Shown here: in pieces, positions 1-6,724 of the stretch
How the letters are laid out: the number at the start of each line of letters is the position of its first letter
Position numbering within the stretch: position 1 is the first letter of the stretch
Assembly (NCBI GenBank): GCA_902526595.1
Contig: CABZLO010000011.1
Span: 1-32,326 of the forward strand
From: an uncultured Pelagibacteraceae bacterium
Lineage (GTDB): Bacteria; Pseudomonadota; Alphaproteobacteria; Pelagibacterales; Pelagibacteraceae
Length of the DNA stretch: 32,326 nucleotides
Direction: 5' to 3'
Notes under the pieces: generated by a model
What the model was told of the DNA's origin: nothing
What the model saw: the letters and a program-made list of their open reading frames with translations, nothing else
The model's database searches: none
Translations under genes and position numbers: made by a program

Positions 1-82
1 CACTATATTCGTTATTTATTATACATTCCGCTATTATGCTCCTAGCTGAGTTGCCTGTACAAACGAAAAAGATGTTTTTCAT
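1..82 (-). CDS. arsC: ArsC-like arsenate reductase / LMW phosphatase, N-terminal part (runs off the left edge)
   Basis: The first 27 codons of a minus-strand gene start at ATG 82-80 and continue past base 1. The visible start contains FVCTGNSARS, the CX5R phosphatase loop (Cys8 to Arg14) found at the extreme N terminus of low-molecular-weight phosphotyrosine-phosphatase-fold proteins. The CTGNSARS form is typical of thioredoxin-coupled ArsC arsenate reductases, which reduce arsenate to arsenite. The ATG overlaps the TAA of the upstream 73-aa gene by one base (TAATG), which suggests co-transcription. The later ArsC cysteines lie outside the window, so a generic phosphatase remains possible. 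Confidence 0.75.
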   Translation of the reverse strand, partial: MKNIFFVCTGNSARSIIAECIINNEYS

Positions 83-303
83 TAGAAAATAATTTTATAA
101 ATTCCAATTACAAACAATGGTATTTGTAATCCAAAATTGGTTAAAATAGCTTTATCTTTTGATATAAATCCTGCGATAGTCCAACCCACAACTCCTAAAC
201 CGTGGAAGTAAATATTGATAGGGTAGATATTTAGATTAGTTAACAATATTCCTGTCAAAACAAGAGCTGTACTAATCCATTTTAGATATTTTTTTATAAA
301 CAT
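82..303 (-). CDS. Small two- to three-helix membrane protein, 73 aa
   Basis: I do not recognise this protein with certainty. It has a short basic start, a hydrophobic helix at about residues 9-25, a central segment (about 31-47) containing GLGVVGWTIAG, and a hydrophobic tail (about 56-73) ending in IYKIIF. It vaguely resembles small marine-bacterial membrane proteins annotated as DUF6552, but that match is from memory. It lies between a DUF3147-like gene and the arsC-like gene on the same strand, and its stop overlaps the arsC-like start by one base, so the three probably share a transcript. No function can be stated. Confidence 0.6.
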   Translation of the reverse strand: MFIKKYLKWISTALVLTGILLTNLNIYPINIYFHGLGVVGWTIAGFISKDKAILTNFGLQIPLFVIGIYKIIF

Positions 304-361
304 AATTATCCTTTCTTAGTGTTTATGACTTTTATGTTAAAGATTTGTTAAAATTACTCTT

Positions 362-700
362 TTAAATGAAATTTACTATGTACTTATGTATAAAATAGCC
401 AACTACCAACAACAATAAGCCAGAAGCATAAATTATCGCAAAATTCATATTTAGAGATTTTGCAAAAAAGAATGGTAAGAAAAACAAATAGCTAGCAGGT
501 ACTGCTATAAAAATACTTTTTGTAAACATAATTGTCTTCTCTGTATCGTTGTGCTCGTAATACGAAAATAGGATTGCAATCAAGGATACCAAAGGTAAGG
601 CTATAATAAATCCAGCTAGTTTTGGATTTTGACCAGCTAACCAGCTTGCAAAAGCAATTATAATACCTGCACCAACAACTTTTAATAAAAAAAATAACAT
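362..700 (-). CDS. DUF3147-like integral membrane protein, 112 aa
   Basis: This is a four-helix membrane protein with almost no soluble part. Hydrophobic stretches lie at about residues 3-20, 28-47, 61-80 and 86-106, and a polar loop around YYEHNDTEKT follows helix 2. The layout and the phrases FLLKVVGAGIIIAFASW and ALPLVSLIAILF resemble the DUF3147 family of uncharacterised bacterial inner-membrane proteins. The 58-base gap to the following 73-aa gene fits an operon that ends with the arsC-like gene. The role is unknown; membership in an arsenate-linked cluster is only positional. Confidence 0.65.
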   Translation of the reverse strand: MLFFLLKVVGAGIIIAFASWLAGQNPKLAGFIIALPLVSLIAILFSYYEHNDTEKTIMFTKSIFIAVPASYLFFLPFFFAKSLNMNFAIIYASGLLLLVVGYFIHKYIVNFI

Positions 701-720
701 TAATAATCCTTACTCCAATT

Positions 721-783
721 AATATAGAAATATGAAATAATATTAGCAACCTTTAAATGGATCTGTCATATTTATAATCAAAG
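721..783. repeat. Direct repeat copy A: relic of a znuA 3' end
   Basis: These 63 bases match 1497-1559 without gaps at 56 positions by my count, in the same orientation. Read on the minus strand, the copy encodes LIINMTDPFKGC and a TAA (745-743). The genuine znuA tail reads LIKNMSASFKGC followed by TAA. Similarity continues past the stop into the 3' untranslated sequence and fades beyond about 719 and 795. There is no start codon or longer frame, so this is a pseudogene scrap or a duplicated gene end, not a gene. Confidence 0.85.
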
Positions 784-818
784 TAAAAATAAAGATATAT
801 GAAATTTGCAATTTTAAA

Positions 819-1412
819 TTACTTTTTTAATGCATCTTCAAGATAATCTAATCTATCTTGACCCCAAAAAATCTCATTATTTAAGACATAAGATGGAGAT
901 CCAAATACGTCGTTATCAACTGCATCTTTTGAATTCTTCTGATACTCCAAGTTTACATCTTCAGTTAAAGCTAAGTTCTTCGTCTCTTCAAAATTTAAAT
1001 TTAATTTTTCACAAATTTCCTGAAGTATATTGTGATCTGAAATATCTTTATCCATCGACCACACATATTTTAAACATTCATTTCCAAAATGAAGTTTATT
1101 TCCCATTTTATTTGAGGCTATTAAAAATTTTGCTGCTAAATGTGGATCTTTTGGTGGAAAAAACTTTGGCTGTTTATTAATTGGTAGACCTAGTTTTTTT
1201 GAAATTCTTGTAAGCTCTACAAGTCTATATTTTTGTCTAGCAGGGTGTCTTTTGGGAACTGGCAATCCTCCAGTATTTGGAAAAATTTCACCAACTAAAT
1301 CAAGTGGTTTTTCTATAACCTCTAAATTATATTTGCTTACTATTTTTGTAAATCTATCAGCTCCCAGATAGGCAAAGGGAGACAAGATACTAAAATAATA
1401 TTCAATTTTCAT
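819..1412 (-). CDS. 2-hydroxychromene-2-carboxylate isomerase family protein (DsbA/GST-kappa fold)
   Basis: The protein has 197 aa, the usual length for this family of glutathione-dependent, thioredoxin-fold isomerases, which includes the naphthalene-pathway enzyme NahD. The N terminus YYFSILSPFAYLG carries the conserved Ser11-Pro12 pair that replaces the DsbA CxxC and activates glutathione. The late segment FGSPSYVLNNEIFWGQDRLDYLEDAL is the classic family ending (xGxP-S/T, then WGQDRLD). Family members act on chromene carboxylates or on unknown substrates, and no aromatic-degradation genes are nearby, so the substrate is open. The gene stands alone between two copies of the znuA 3' end, which hints at insertion or rearrangement. 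Confidence 0.85.
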   Translation of the reverse strand: MKIEYYFSILSPFAYLGADRFTKIVSKYNLEVIEKPLDLVGEIFPNTGGLPVPKRHPARQKYRLVELTRISKKLGLPINKQPKFFPPKDPHLAAKFLIASNKMGNKLHFGNECLKYVWSMDKDISDHNILQEICEKLNLNFEETKNLALTEDVNLEYQKNSKDAVDNDVFGSPSYVLNNEIFWGQDRLDYLEDALKK

Positions 1413-1496
1413 TTATCTAGAGTTACTTTTTTTGCAGGCCGAAAAATATTAAATTATATTTATCGTATTGCTTTAATTAATATTCCTAAAGCGTTT

Positions 1497-1559
1497 AATA
1501 TAGAAATATGAAGTAGTATTAGCAACCTTTAAATGATGCTGACATATTTTTAATCAAAG
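1497..1559. repeat. Direct repeat copy B: genuine znuA 3' end
   Basis: This is the partner of 721-783. It covers the last 13 codons of znuA, its stop (1521-1519) and the first 22 bases of downstream sequence. The seven differences include several in third codon positions or giving amino-acid changes in the relic copy. The two copies lie 776 bases apart and bracket the isomerase gene. Confidence 0.85.
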
Positions 1560-2556
1560 AAAAATATAAATCTTTACCTGGATTTAGCGTTGCTCCTAAT
1601 GGATCAACTACACCAGTTTTTATGTTCATATCTTTTGCTACAGCTTTAATTATATCAGGATTAAACTGTGGTTCTGAAAATACACATGCAACTTTATCGT
1701 GTTCGATTACTTCTCTAATTTCTGTTAATTGTTCAGCTCCAGGCATTACATCTGTATTAACTGTAAACGCACCTAATATATTTACACCAAATCTTTTTTC
1801 AAAATACTGATAAGCATCATGAAAGACTATAGATGCAACACTATTACTTAATTCAGATGAAACATCCTTAGTAAGTTTATCAATTTCTTTGTAACCTTTA
1901 CTCAAATTGTCTCTATAAATTTTCTCATTTTTAGGATCATTTTCAATTAAGTGCTTAGACATTTCAAATAAAATTACCTTTGCATTAATTGGATCTAACC
2001 AAATGTGCGGATCAAATTCACCATGTGCATGTCCTTCATGATCGTCATGTCCATCATGATCATCATGTCCATGATCATCATGTCCATGATCATCGTGATC
2101 ATCCTTCTTAGCATGTGAGTCGTGCTCGTGATCATCGTGATCTTCTTTTTTACCGTGATCATCATGTCCATGATCGTCGTGATCATCAAAAATATTTCTT
2201 TCTCTAAACTTTAGAACTTGAAGACCCTTAACTTGCATTAATTCAATTTTTTCAGCTTTCTTAGCAATTGATCCTAATGGTTTTTCAAGGAAATTTTCTA
2301 AATCTTCACCAACCCAAAAAATTAAATCAGCATTCTGTAACATTTTTGCATGAGATGGCTTCATTGCAAAGCCATGTGGAGATGCATATCCATCCACAAT
2401 TAAATCAGGTTTAGCCACTCCTTTCATAAGGTAACTAGCTAACGAATGTATTGGTTTAATTGAGGCAACTACTTTAATATCAGCAGTAGCTGGTAGAAAA
2501 AAAGTAAATAAAGATAAAATTGATATGATTATTGGAAGTTTTTTTAGGTTTTTCAT
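1519..2556 (-). CDS. znuA: ZnuA, periplasmic zinc-binding protein of a zinc ABC transporter
   Basis: This cluster A-I substrate-binding protein captures periplasmic Zn2+ and passes it to ZnuBC. A signal peptide (about residues 1-25, ending PATA) precedes the mature protein. Probable zinc ligands are His61 (SPHGF), His184 (DPHIWLDP), His246 (VFHDAYQYF) and Asp318 (VVDPLG). Residues 124-178 form a very large His/Asp-rich loop, longer than in many homologues, of the type thought to collect or buffer zinc. At 345 aa the length is normal once this loop is counted. The gene is divergent from znuC across a 71-base spacer holding two Zur-box-like palindromes, so zinc repression is very likely. The last 13 codons are echoed at 743-783. 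Confidence 0.97.
   Translation of the reverse strand: MKNLKKLPIIISILSLFTFFLPATADIKVVASIKPIHSLASYLMKGVAKPDLIVDGYASPHGFAMKPSHAKMLQNADLIFWVGEDLENFLEKPLGSIAKKAEKIELMQVKGLQVLKFRERNIFDDHDDHGHDDHGKKEDHDDHEHDSHAKKDDHDDHGHDDHGHDDHDGHDDHEGHAHGEFDPHIWLDPINAKVILFEMSKHLIENDPKNEKIYRDNLSKGYKEIDKLTKDVSSELSNSVASIVFHDAYQYFEKRFGVNILGAFTVNTDVMPGAEQLTEIREVIEHDKVACVFSEPQFNPDIIKAVAKDMNIKTGVVDPLGATLNPGKDLYFSLIKNMSASFKGC
2023..2187 (-). repeat. Degenerate DNA repeat encoding the ZnuA His/Asp loop
   Basis: An irregular tandem repetition of units such as gatcatcatgtccatgatc encodes DDHDDHGHDDHG-like peptide repeats (ZnuA residues 124-178). Units vary in length and order. Such coding repeats can expand or contract by slippage, so loop length may differ between strains. 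Confidence 0.85.
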
Positions 2557-2575
2557 AAATATAGTATTAATTGAT

Positions 2576-2590
2576 TGTTATAATATAACA
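2576..2590. promoter_or_regulatory. Zur box-like operator 1 (znuA / znuCB-zur)
   Basis: TGTTATAATATAACA is a perfect 7-1-7 palindrome that matches the core of the proteobacterial Zur operator (TGTTATAnTATAACA type). It sits in the divergent znuA-znuC spacer, 20 bases upstream of the znuA start and 38 upstream of znuC. Zur is encoded in the same operon, so autoregulation and repression of both transcripts by zinc-loaded Zur is the natural reading. Confidence 0.85.
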
Positions 2591-2593
2591 CTA

Positions 2594-2608
2594 TGTAATA
2601 ATATAACA
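2594..2608. promoter_or_regulatory. Zur box-like operator 2 (znuA / znuCB-zur)
   Basis: TGTAATAATATAACA is the same palindrome with one mismatched pair, and it is followed by TTTAC as in longer Zur consensus forms. Its centre lies 18 bases from that of the first box. The pair may serve the two divergent promoters separately or bind two Zur dimers cooperatively. Confidence 0.7.
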
Positions 2609-2627
2609 TTTACAAGTCAAGGGTTAA

Positions 2628-3374
2628 ATGAATTCTAATAATAATATTTTAGTTAAATTAAATAATGCTGGTTTTCGCCAAAGCGAAAAATGGTTAGTGG
2701 AAGGTGTTTCTCTTACGGTTGAAAAGGGTAAAATCGTAACCCTCATTGGTCCAAATGGTTCTGGTAAAAGTACCACTGCTAAAATTGCTTTAGGAATTTA
2801 TAAAAATATTGAGGGCAGTGTTGAAAAATATACAACCAAAGTTGGTTATGTTCCTCAAAAAATTTCAATTGATTGGACTTTACCCATAAGAGTTTATGAT
2901 TTTATGCTTTTAACAGAAACTATCGAAGATAGTGCTATTGATGAAGCATTATCATTAACAGGTGTAATTCATCTTAAAAATAAAAATTTAGGTAGTTTAT
3001 CTGGTGGTGAATTTCAAAGAGTTTTAATTGCAAGAGCAATTTCTAAAAAACCAGAATTATTAGTTTTAGATGAACCAGTACAGGGAGTTGATTATACAGG
3101 TGAGATTGCTTTGTACGAATTAATTAAAAAAATATCTGATACATTAAATTGTGGAATATTATTAATCTCTCATGATCTGCATATGGTGATGACTGCAACA
3201 GATCACGTAGTTTGTTTAAATGGACATGTTTGTTGTTCAGGCTCACCTCTAGATGTAGCAAAAAATAATGAATATAAAGCTTTGTTTGGTGAAAAAGCTT
3301 CTCAAATTTTAACAACATACGAGCATAAACACGATCATGTTCATTCTGATGAAGGGGAAATAAAGAAAAATTAA
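2628..3374 (+). CDS. znuC: ZnuC, ATPase of the zinc ABC transporter
   Basis: This 248-aa cytoplasmic ATP-binding subunit powers zinc import by ZnuB. All ABC motifs are present: Walker A GPNGSGKST (41-49), the Q-loop Gln in VPQK (77), signature LSGGEFQR (124-131), Walker B LLVLDEP (144-150) and the switch His182 in LLISHD. The C terminus carries a short His-rich stretch, YEHKHDHVHSDEGE (231-244), suggesting a local zinc-sensing or binding tail. It is the first gene of znuC-znuB-zur, and the next ATG follows its stop directly. The start is the ATG just after the Zur-box spacer. Regulation by Zur is inferred from the two palindromes upstream. Confidence 0.96.
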   Translation: MNSNNNILVKLNNAGFRQSEKWLVEGVSLTVEKGKIVTLIGPNGSGKSTTAKIALGIYKNIEGSVEKYTTKVGYVPQKISIDWTLPIRVYDFMLLTETIEDSAIDEALSLTGVIHLKNKNLGSLSGGEFQRVLIARAISKKPELLVLDEPVQGVDYTGEIALYELIKKISDTLNCGILLISHDLHMVMTATDHVVCLNGHVCCSGSPLDVAKNNEYKALFGEKASQILTTYEHKHDHVHSDEGEIKKN

Positions 3375-4178
3375 ATGTTTGATGATTTTTTTATAAGAGC
3401 ACTAGTTGCAGGTATTGGAGTAGCACTTGTAACTGGTCCACTTGGATGTTTTGTTGTGTGGAGAAGATTGTCTTATTTTGGAGATACCCTTGCTCATTCA
3501 GCTTTGCTTGGTGTTACAATGGCTTATACTCTTGATTTAAACATTGCAATTTCAGTGTTTTTAATTTCATCAATAATTGCTTTATTATTAATCCAACTTC
3601 AGAAAAGAACTAATCTTCCTGGTGATGCATTGTTGGGGCTTTTAGCTCATTCATCATTGGCTGTTGGATTAGTAGTTATTGGTTTTCTAACATTTATAAG
3701 ATTTGATATTATGGGTTTATTATTTGGTGACATATTAGCGGTAACCACCGATGATTTATTTGTGATTTGGACAGGGGGAGCTTTAATTTTAATAGTACTT
3801 AAATTAATTTGGAAACCTTTACTTGCATCAACTGTTAATTATGAATTAGCTGAGGCAGAGGGATTAAACCCTGATAGAGCAAAAGCTATTTTTACAATAT
3901 TAATGGCAGCGGTCATTGCTATTTCTATCAAAATGGTCGGATTATTATTGATTACAGGAATGTTAATTATCCCTGCTGCAATGGCTAGAAATATCTCTGA
4001 TAGTCCTCAGAAAATGGTTCTATTCTCTATAATTGGTGGCTTATTATCAGTTATCTTAGGACTATACTCTTCATTAGAATTTAATACATCTTCTGGACCC
4101 TCAATTATTGCAGCGGCGTTGATATTGTTCATATTATCTTTGTTTAAAATTAAACAATCGATTAAATTAAAAAACTAA
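3375..4178 (+). CDS. znuB: ZnuB, membrane permease of the zinc ABC transporter
   Basis: This 267-aa ABC-3 family permease forms the inner-membrane channel for zinc. It is hydrophobic throughout with about eight predicted helices. Family landmarks include GPLGCFVVWRRLSYFGDTLAHSALLG near the N terminus (22-47), where the DTLAHS segment is diagnostic, and the coupling region around YELAEAEGLNPDRAKAIF (about 156-173). The later GLLLITGMLIIPAAMAR is also typical. The start codon follows the znuC stop with no spacer, so translation is coupled. The 14-base gap to zur places zur in the same transcript. Confidence 0.96.
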   Translation: MFDDFFIRALVAGIGVALVTGPLGCFVVWRRLSYFGDTLAHSALLGVTMAYTLDLNIAISVFLISSIIALLLIQLQKRTNLPGDALLGLLAHSSLAVGLVVIGFLTFIRFDIMGLLFGDILAVTTDDLFVIWTGGALILIVLKLIWKPLLASTVNYELAEAEGLNPDRAKAIFTILMAAVIAISIKMVGLLLITGMLIIPAAMARNISDSPQKMVLFSIIGGLLSVILGLYSSLEFNTSSGPSIIAAALILFILSLFKIKQSIKLKN

Positions 4179-4192
4179 GTGGAAATTTAAAA

Positions 4193-4591
4193 ATGGAAAA
4201 ACAACACAATCTTTCAAAAAATCAAAAAATTATTTTTGATTTAATTGATAAATCTCCTGAGCCGTTGAAAGCATATTCAATTCTTTTTAATGTACAGAAA
4301 AAAGGTATTAATGCACCTCTTCAAGTTTATAGAGCATTAGATAAATTAGTTGAAATAGGTAAAATCCATAAAATTGAAAGTAGAAATGCTTTCATCGCAT
4401 GTCAGAATTCTAGTTGTCAAATTTCTAAGGCTACAGCATTTTCAATATGTGAAAGCTGTGAAAAAGTTTCTGAAATAAGTAATACTAAACTGTCAAAATA
4501 TTTATCAAACTTTGCTGATGAAGCGGGGATGAAATACAGTAAATATAATTTAGAGTTTTTTGGTTTATGTAAGAAATGTAAATCAAAATAA
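4193..4591 (+). CDS. zur: Zur, zinc-responsive Fur-family repressor
   Basis: This 132-aa Fur-family repressor probably controls the znu genes. The winged-helix recognition segment is LQVYRALDKLVEIGKIHKIESRNAF (43-67), close to the Zur form of this helix. The structural zinc site is C86xxC89 with C126xxC129. Of the four sensing-site ligands known in E. coli Zur, equivalents of three are visible (His59, Cys70, Glu94). The fourth, a His seven residues before the first structural Cys, is Lys79 here, though an extra Cys75 lies nearby. Genomic context (znuCB upstream, Zur boxes) supports Zur over Fur or PerR. Its stop overlaps the next start by one base. Confidence 0.92.
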   Translation: MEKQHNLSKNQKIIFDLIDKSPEPLKAYSILFNVQKKGINAPLQVYRALDKLVEIGKIHKIESRNAFIACQNSSCQISKATAFSICESCEKVSEISNTKLSKYLSNFADEAGMKYSKYNLEFFGLCKKCKSK

Positions 4592-5589
4592 TGAACACTG
4601 TTTCATTAACCCTAGACGAAATTAATAATTTAGCAAAAAAAACTCTTTTAGCAAATGGATGTGATGATGATACTGCATCAATCCTTTCAGAATTAATTAC
4701 AAATGCAGAAAGAGATGGTTCACTTTCTCATGGTTTATTTAGATTGCCGGCTTATGTTTCAGGATTAAAAAGTGGAAAAATAAATGGCAAAGGAAAACCT
4801 GAGATTAAAAAAATTTCACCATCTGTAATTAAAGTTGCAGGAAATAATTGTTTAGCTCCTGTGGTATTAAATAAAAGTTTACCAGAATTAAGTAAAGCTG
4901 CTAAAAAAAATGGTGTTGCTGTCTTAGCAATAAATAATTCACATCATATGGCTGCTATGTGGCCTGAAACAGAAAAATTAGCTGAAGATGGTTTAGTAGC
5001 TTTTGCATGTACTTCATATAAGCCTGCTGTTGCACCTGCTGGTGCAATTAAACCTTTTTTTGGAACAAATCCAATTTCATTTGCATGGCCCAGACCTGGA
5101 AAGACACCTGTAGTTTATGATATGGCAACCGCTTCAATGGCTATGGGGGAAGTACAAGTTGCTAAAAGAGAAGGGCACAAAGTTCCATTAGGAACAGGAC
5201 TTACAAAAGATGGTAAAGAAACTACTGATCCAGGACAAATAGCTGATGGTGGAGTACTACTTCCTTTCGGTGGCTATAAAGGTTCAGCAATTGCTATGAT
5301 GGTAGAATTATTAGCTGGAGCTCTCGTTGGTGATAATTTTAGTTTTGAAACAGCTGCTAAAGATAACAATGATGGTGGTCCTCCAAGTGGTGGTGAATTT
5401 ATTTTAGCAATTAGTCCAGATAAAACATCAGGATCAGACTGGCAAATACATGCAGATGAATTCTTTGATAAAATGAAGTCTATGGGAGAAGTAAGACTTC
5501 CAGGTGAAAGACGACATAAAAACAGATTAGACAAAGGCCCAAGAAATATTAACAAGGAATTGGTTAATAAAATTAAATCTTTAAGCTAA
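4591..5589 (+). CDS. Malate/L-lactate dehydrogenase family (Ldh_2) oxidoreductase
   Basis: This 332-aa NAD(P)H-dependent oxidoreductase belongs to the Ldh_2 fold, which includes malate/L-sulfolactate dehydrogenases, ureidoglycolate dehydrogenase and delta1-piperideine-2-carboxylate reductase. Typical segments are SHGLFRLPAYV (about 48-58), the catalytic-region NNSHHMAAMWP (115-125), GTNPISFAWP (157-166), VYDMATASMAMGEV and LLPFGGYKGSAIAMMVELLAGAL. The substrate cannot be read from sequence. The ATG overlaps the zur stop (TAATG), so the gene is probably co-transcribed with znuCB-zur and may be zinc-regulated, an unexpected partnership. Its 3' end overlaps the convergent xthA by 9 bases. Confidence 0.88.
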   Translation: MNTVSLTLDEINNLAKKTLLANGCDDDTASILSELITNAERDGSLSHGLFRLPAYVSGLKSGKINGKGKPEIKKISPSVIKVAGNNCLAPVVLNKSLPELSKAAKKNGVAVLAINNSHHMAAMWPETEKLAEDGLVAFACTSYKPAVAPAGAIKPFFGTNPISFAWPRPGKTPVVYDMATASMAMGEVQVAKREGHKVPLGTGLTKDGKETTDPGQIADGGVLLPFGGYKGSAIAMMVELLAGALVGDNFSFETAAKDNNDGGPPSGGEFILAISPDKTSGSDWQIHADEFFDKMKSMGEVRLPGERRHKNRLDKGPRNINKELVNKIKSLS

Positions 5590-6357
5590 GTTAATCTCAA
5601 TTGGAGTGTGATCCGAAGGTTTTTCTCTTCCACGAGGATCTTTATTTATATTAATACCTTTAATATTATCAATTATTGAGCTTGATACTAAAAAGTGATC
5701 AATTCTCATTCCATTATTTTTTTGCCATGCACCCCTCATATAATCCCAAAAGGTATAGCCTTCTTTATCTTCATTAAAATGTCGGTAAACATCACTAAAT
5801 CCAAGATTTAACATTTCTCTAAATTTTTTTCTTATTTCAAGTCGATACAAAGCATCATTTTCAAAACTTTTCACATTATAAACATCTTCTGCAGCAGGAA
5901 TAACATTAAAATCTCCAGCAAGAATTATGTTAGAATTTTTCTTCGATAAGGATTTTAATTGTTTGATTAATTGATCCATCCAACTTTTTTTATAATCATA
6001 TTTTTCTGTATCAACTGGATTTCCATTTGGAGTATAAATATTTATTAATTGAATAGTTTTTTTCTTATATTCAACTTCAGCAGAAATAATTCTAGATTGC
6101 TTTAATTTATCTTTGATTAAATCTGTTTTAATATTGGTTAATTTTTTTTTTGAAATAATTGCTACTCCGTTATAGCTTTTTTGACCAAACACATGACTTT
6201 CATAATCCATTGATGAAAAGTCGTCATAAGGGAAATTAATATCCTCAGTTTTTATCTCCTGCATCATTAAAATATCAGGTTTATATTTTAGTAGATAACT
6301 TTTGATATTTTCTATTCTTGCTCTAACAGAATTAACATTCCACGATGAGATGAGCAT
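5581..6357 (-). CDS. xthA: Exodeoxyribonuclease III
   Basis: This 258-aa EEP-fold nuclease removes nucleotides at and 3' of abasic or blocked sites in base excision repair. Motifs in order are SWNVNSVRARI at the N terminus, the metal Glu in MMQEIKTED, the catalytic GDFNVIPAAEDVYN, the loop around YTFWDYMRGAWQKNNGMRIDHFL, and the terminal Asp-His pair in KPSDHTP. I chose ATG 6357-6355, which overlaps the erpA stop by one base. The frame extends ten codons further, to 6387, but that leader falls inside erpA and is absent from the family. The gene is co-transcribed with erpA. Confidence 0.94.
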   Translation of the reverse strand: MLISSWNVNSVRARIENIKSYLLKYKPDILMMQEIKTEDINFPYDDFSSMDYESHVFGQKSYNGVAIISKKKLTNIKTDLIKDKLKQSRIISAEVEYKKKTIQLINIYTPNGNPVDTEKYDYKKSWMDQLIKQLKSLSKKNSNIILAGDFNVIPAAEDVYNVKSFENDALYRLEIRKKFREMLNLGFSDVYRHFNEDKEGYTFWDYMRGAWQKNNGMRIDHFLVSSSIIDNIKGININKDPRGREKPSDHTPIEINLA

Positions 6358-6674
6358 TAAAGAGAGAATGAAACTCCACACCCACAAGAAGATTTTGTTT
6401 GAGGGTTGGAAATTTTAAAAGACTCACCAATTAATTCAGATACATAATCAACTTCAGATCCTTTTAATAAGTCAGCTGAGGCTTTATCAATTAAAATATT
6501 TTGATAATTTAGATCATCAGCTTGCTTTGATTTATCAAAAGTAAACTCATATTGAAAACCAGAACAACCACCACCCTTAATAGCGATTCTAAAAAAAGAA
6601 CCTTTGTCTTTTTTAGACAATAAATTTTCTATTTGTTTTAACGCTTTATCCGTAAATTTAATTTCTTTAATCAT
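6357..6674 (-). CDS. erpA: ErpA/IscA-type iron-sulfur cluster insertion protein
   Basis: This 105-aa A-type carrier delivers Fe-S clusters to apoproteins. The three conserved cysteines are Cys37 (GGGCSGFQY) and Cys97/Cys99 (SSCGCGVSF). The C-terminal wording ISNPQTKSSCGCGVSFSL and the VDYVSELIGESFKI segment fit ErpA slightly better than IscA. In many alphaproteobacteria erpA sits next to xthA and across from dgt, as here. It is the first gene of the two-gene minus-strand unit, with a 50-base divergent spacer to dgt. IscA or SufA is the alternative name. Confidence 0.9.
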   Translation of the reverse strand: MIKEIKFTDKALKQIENLLSKKDKGSFFRIAIKGGGCSGFQYEFTFDKSKQADDLNYQNILIDKASADLLKGSEVDYVSELIGESFKISNPQTKSSCGCGVSFSL

Positions 6675-6724
6675 GACTGAACACTGATATTACTAATATA
6701 ATACTTAATTATTTAAATTAAAGG

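Noticed and set aside
2023..2187. Repetitive DNA resembling a small CRISPR or tandem array
   Set aside because: The units are uneven, have no unique spacers, and encode an in-frame His/Asp loop of ZnuA.
5274..5555. 93-codon open frame antisense to the Ldh_2 gene
   Set aside because: It lies wholly inside a clearly coding gene and shows no recognisable domain.
6358..6387. N-terminal extension of xthA by ten codons
   Set aside because: It lies inside erpA and adds residues not found in the family. ATG 6357 gives the exact family start and a one-base operon overlap.
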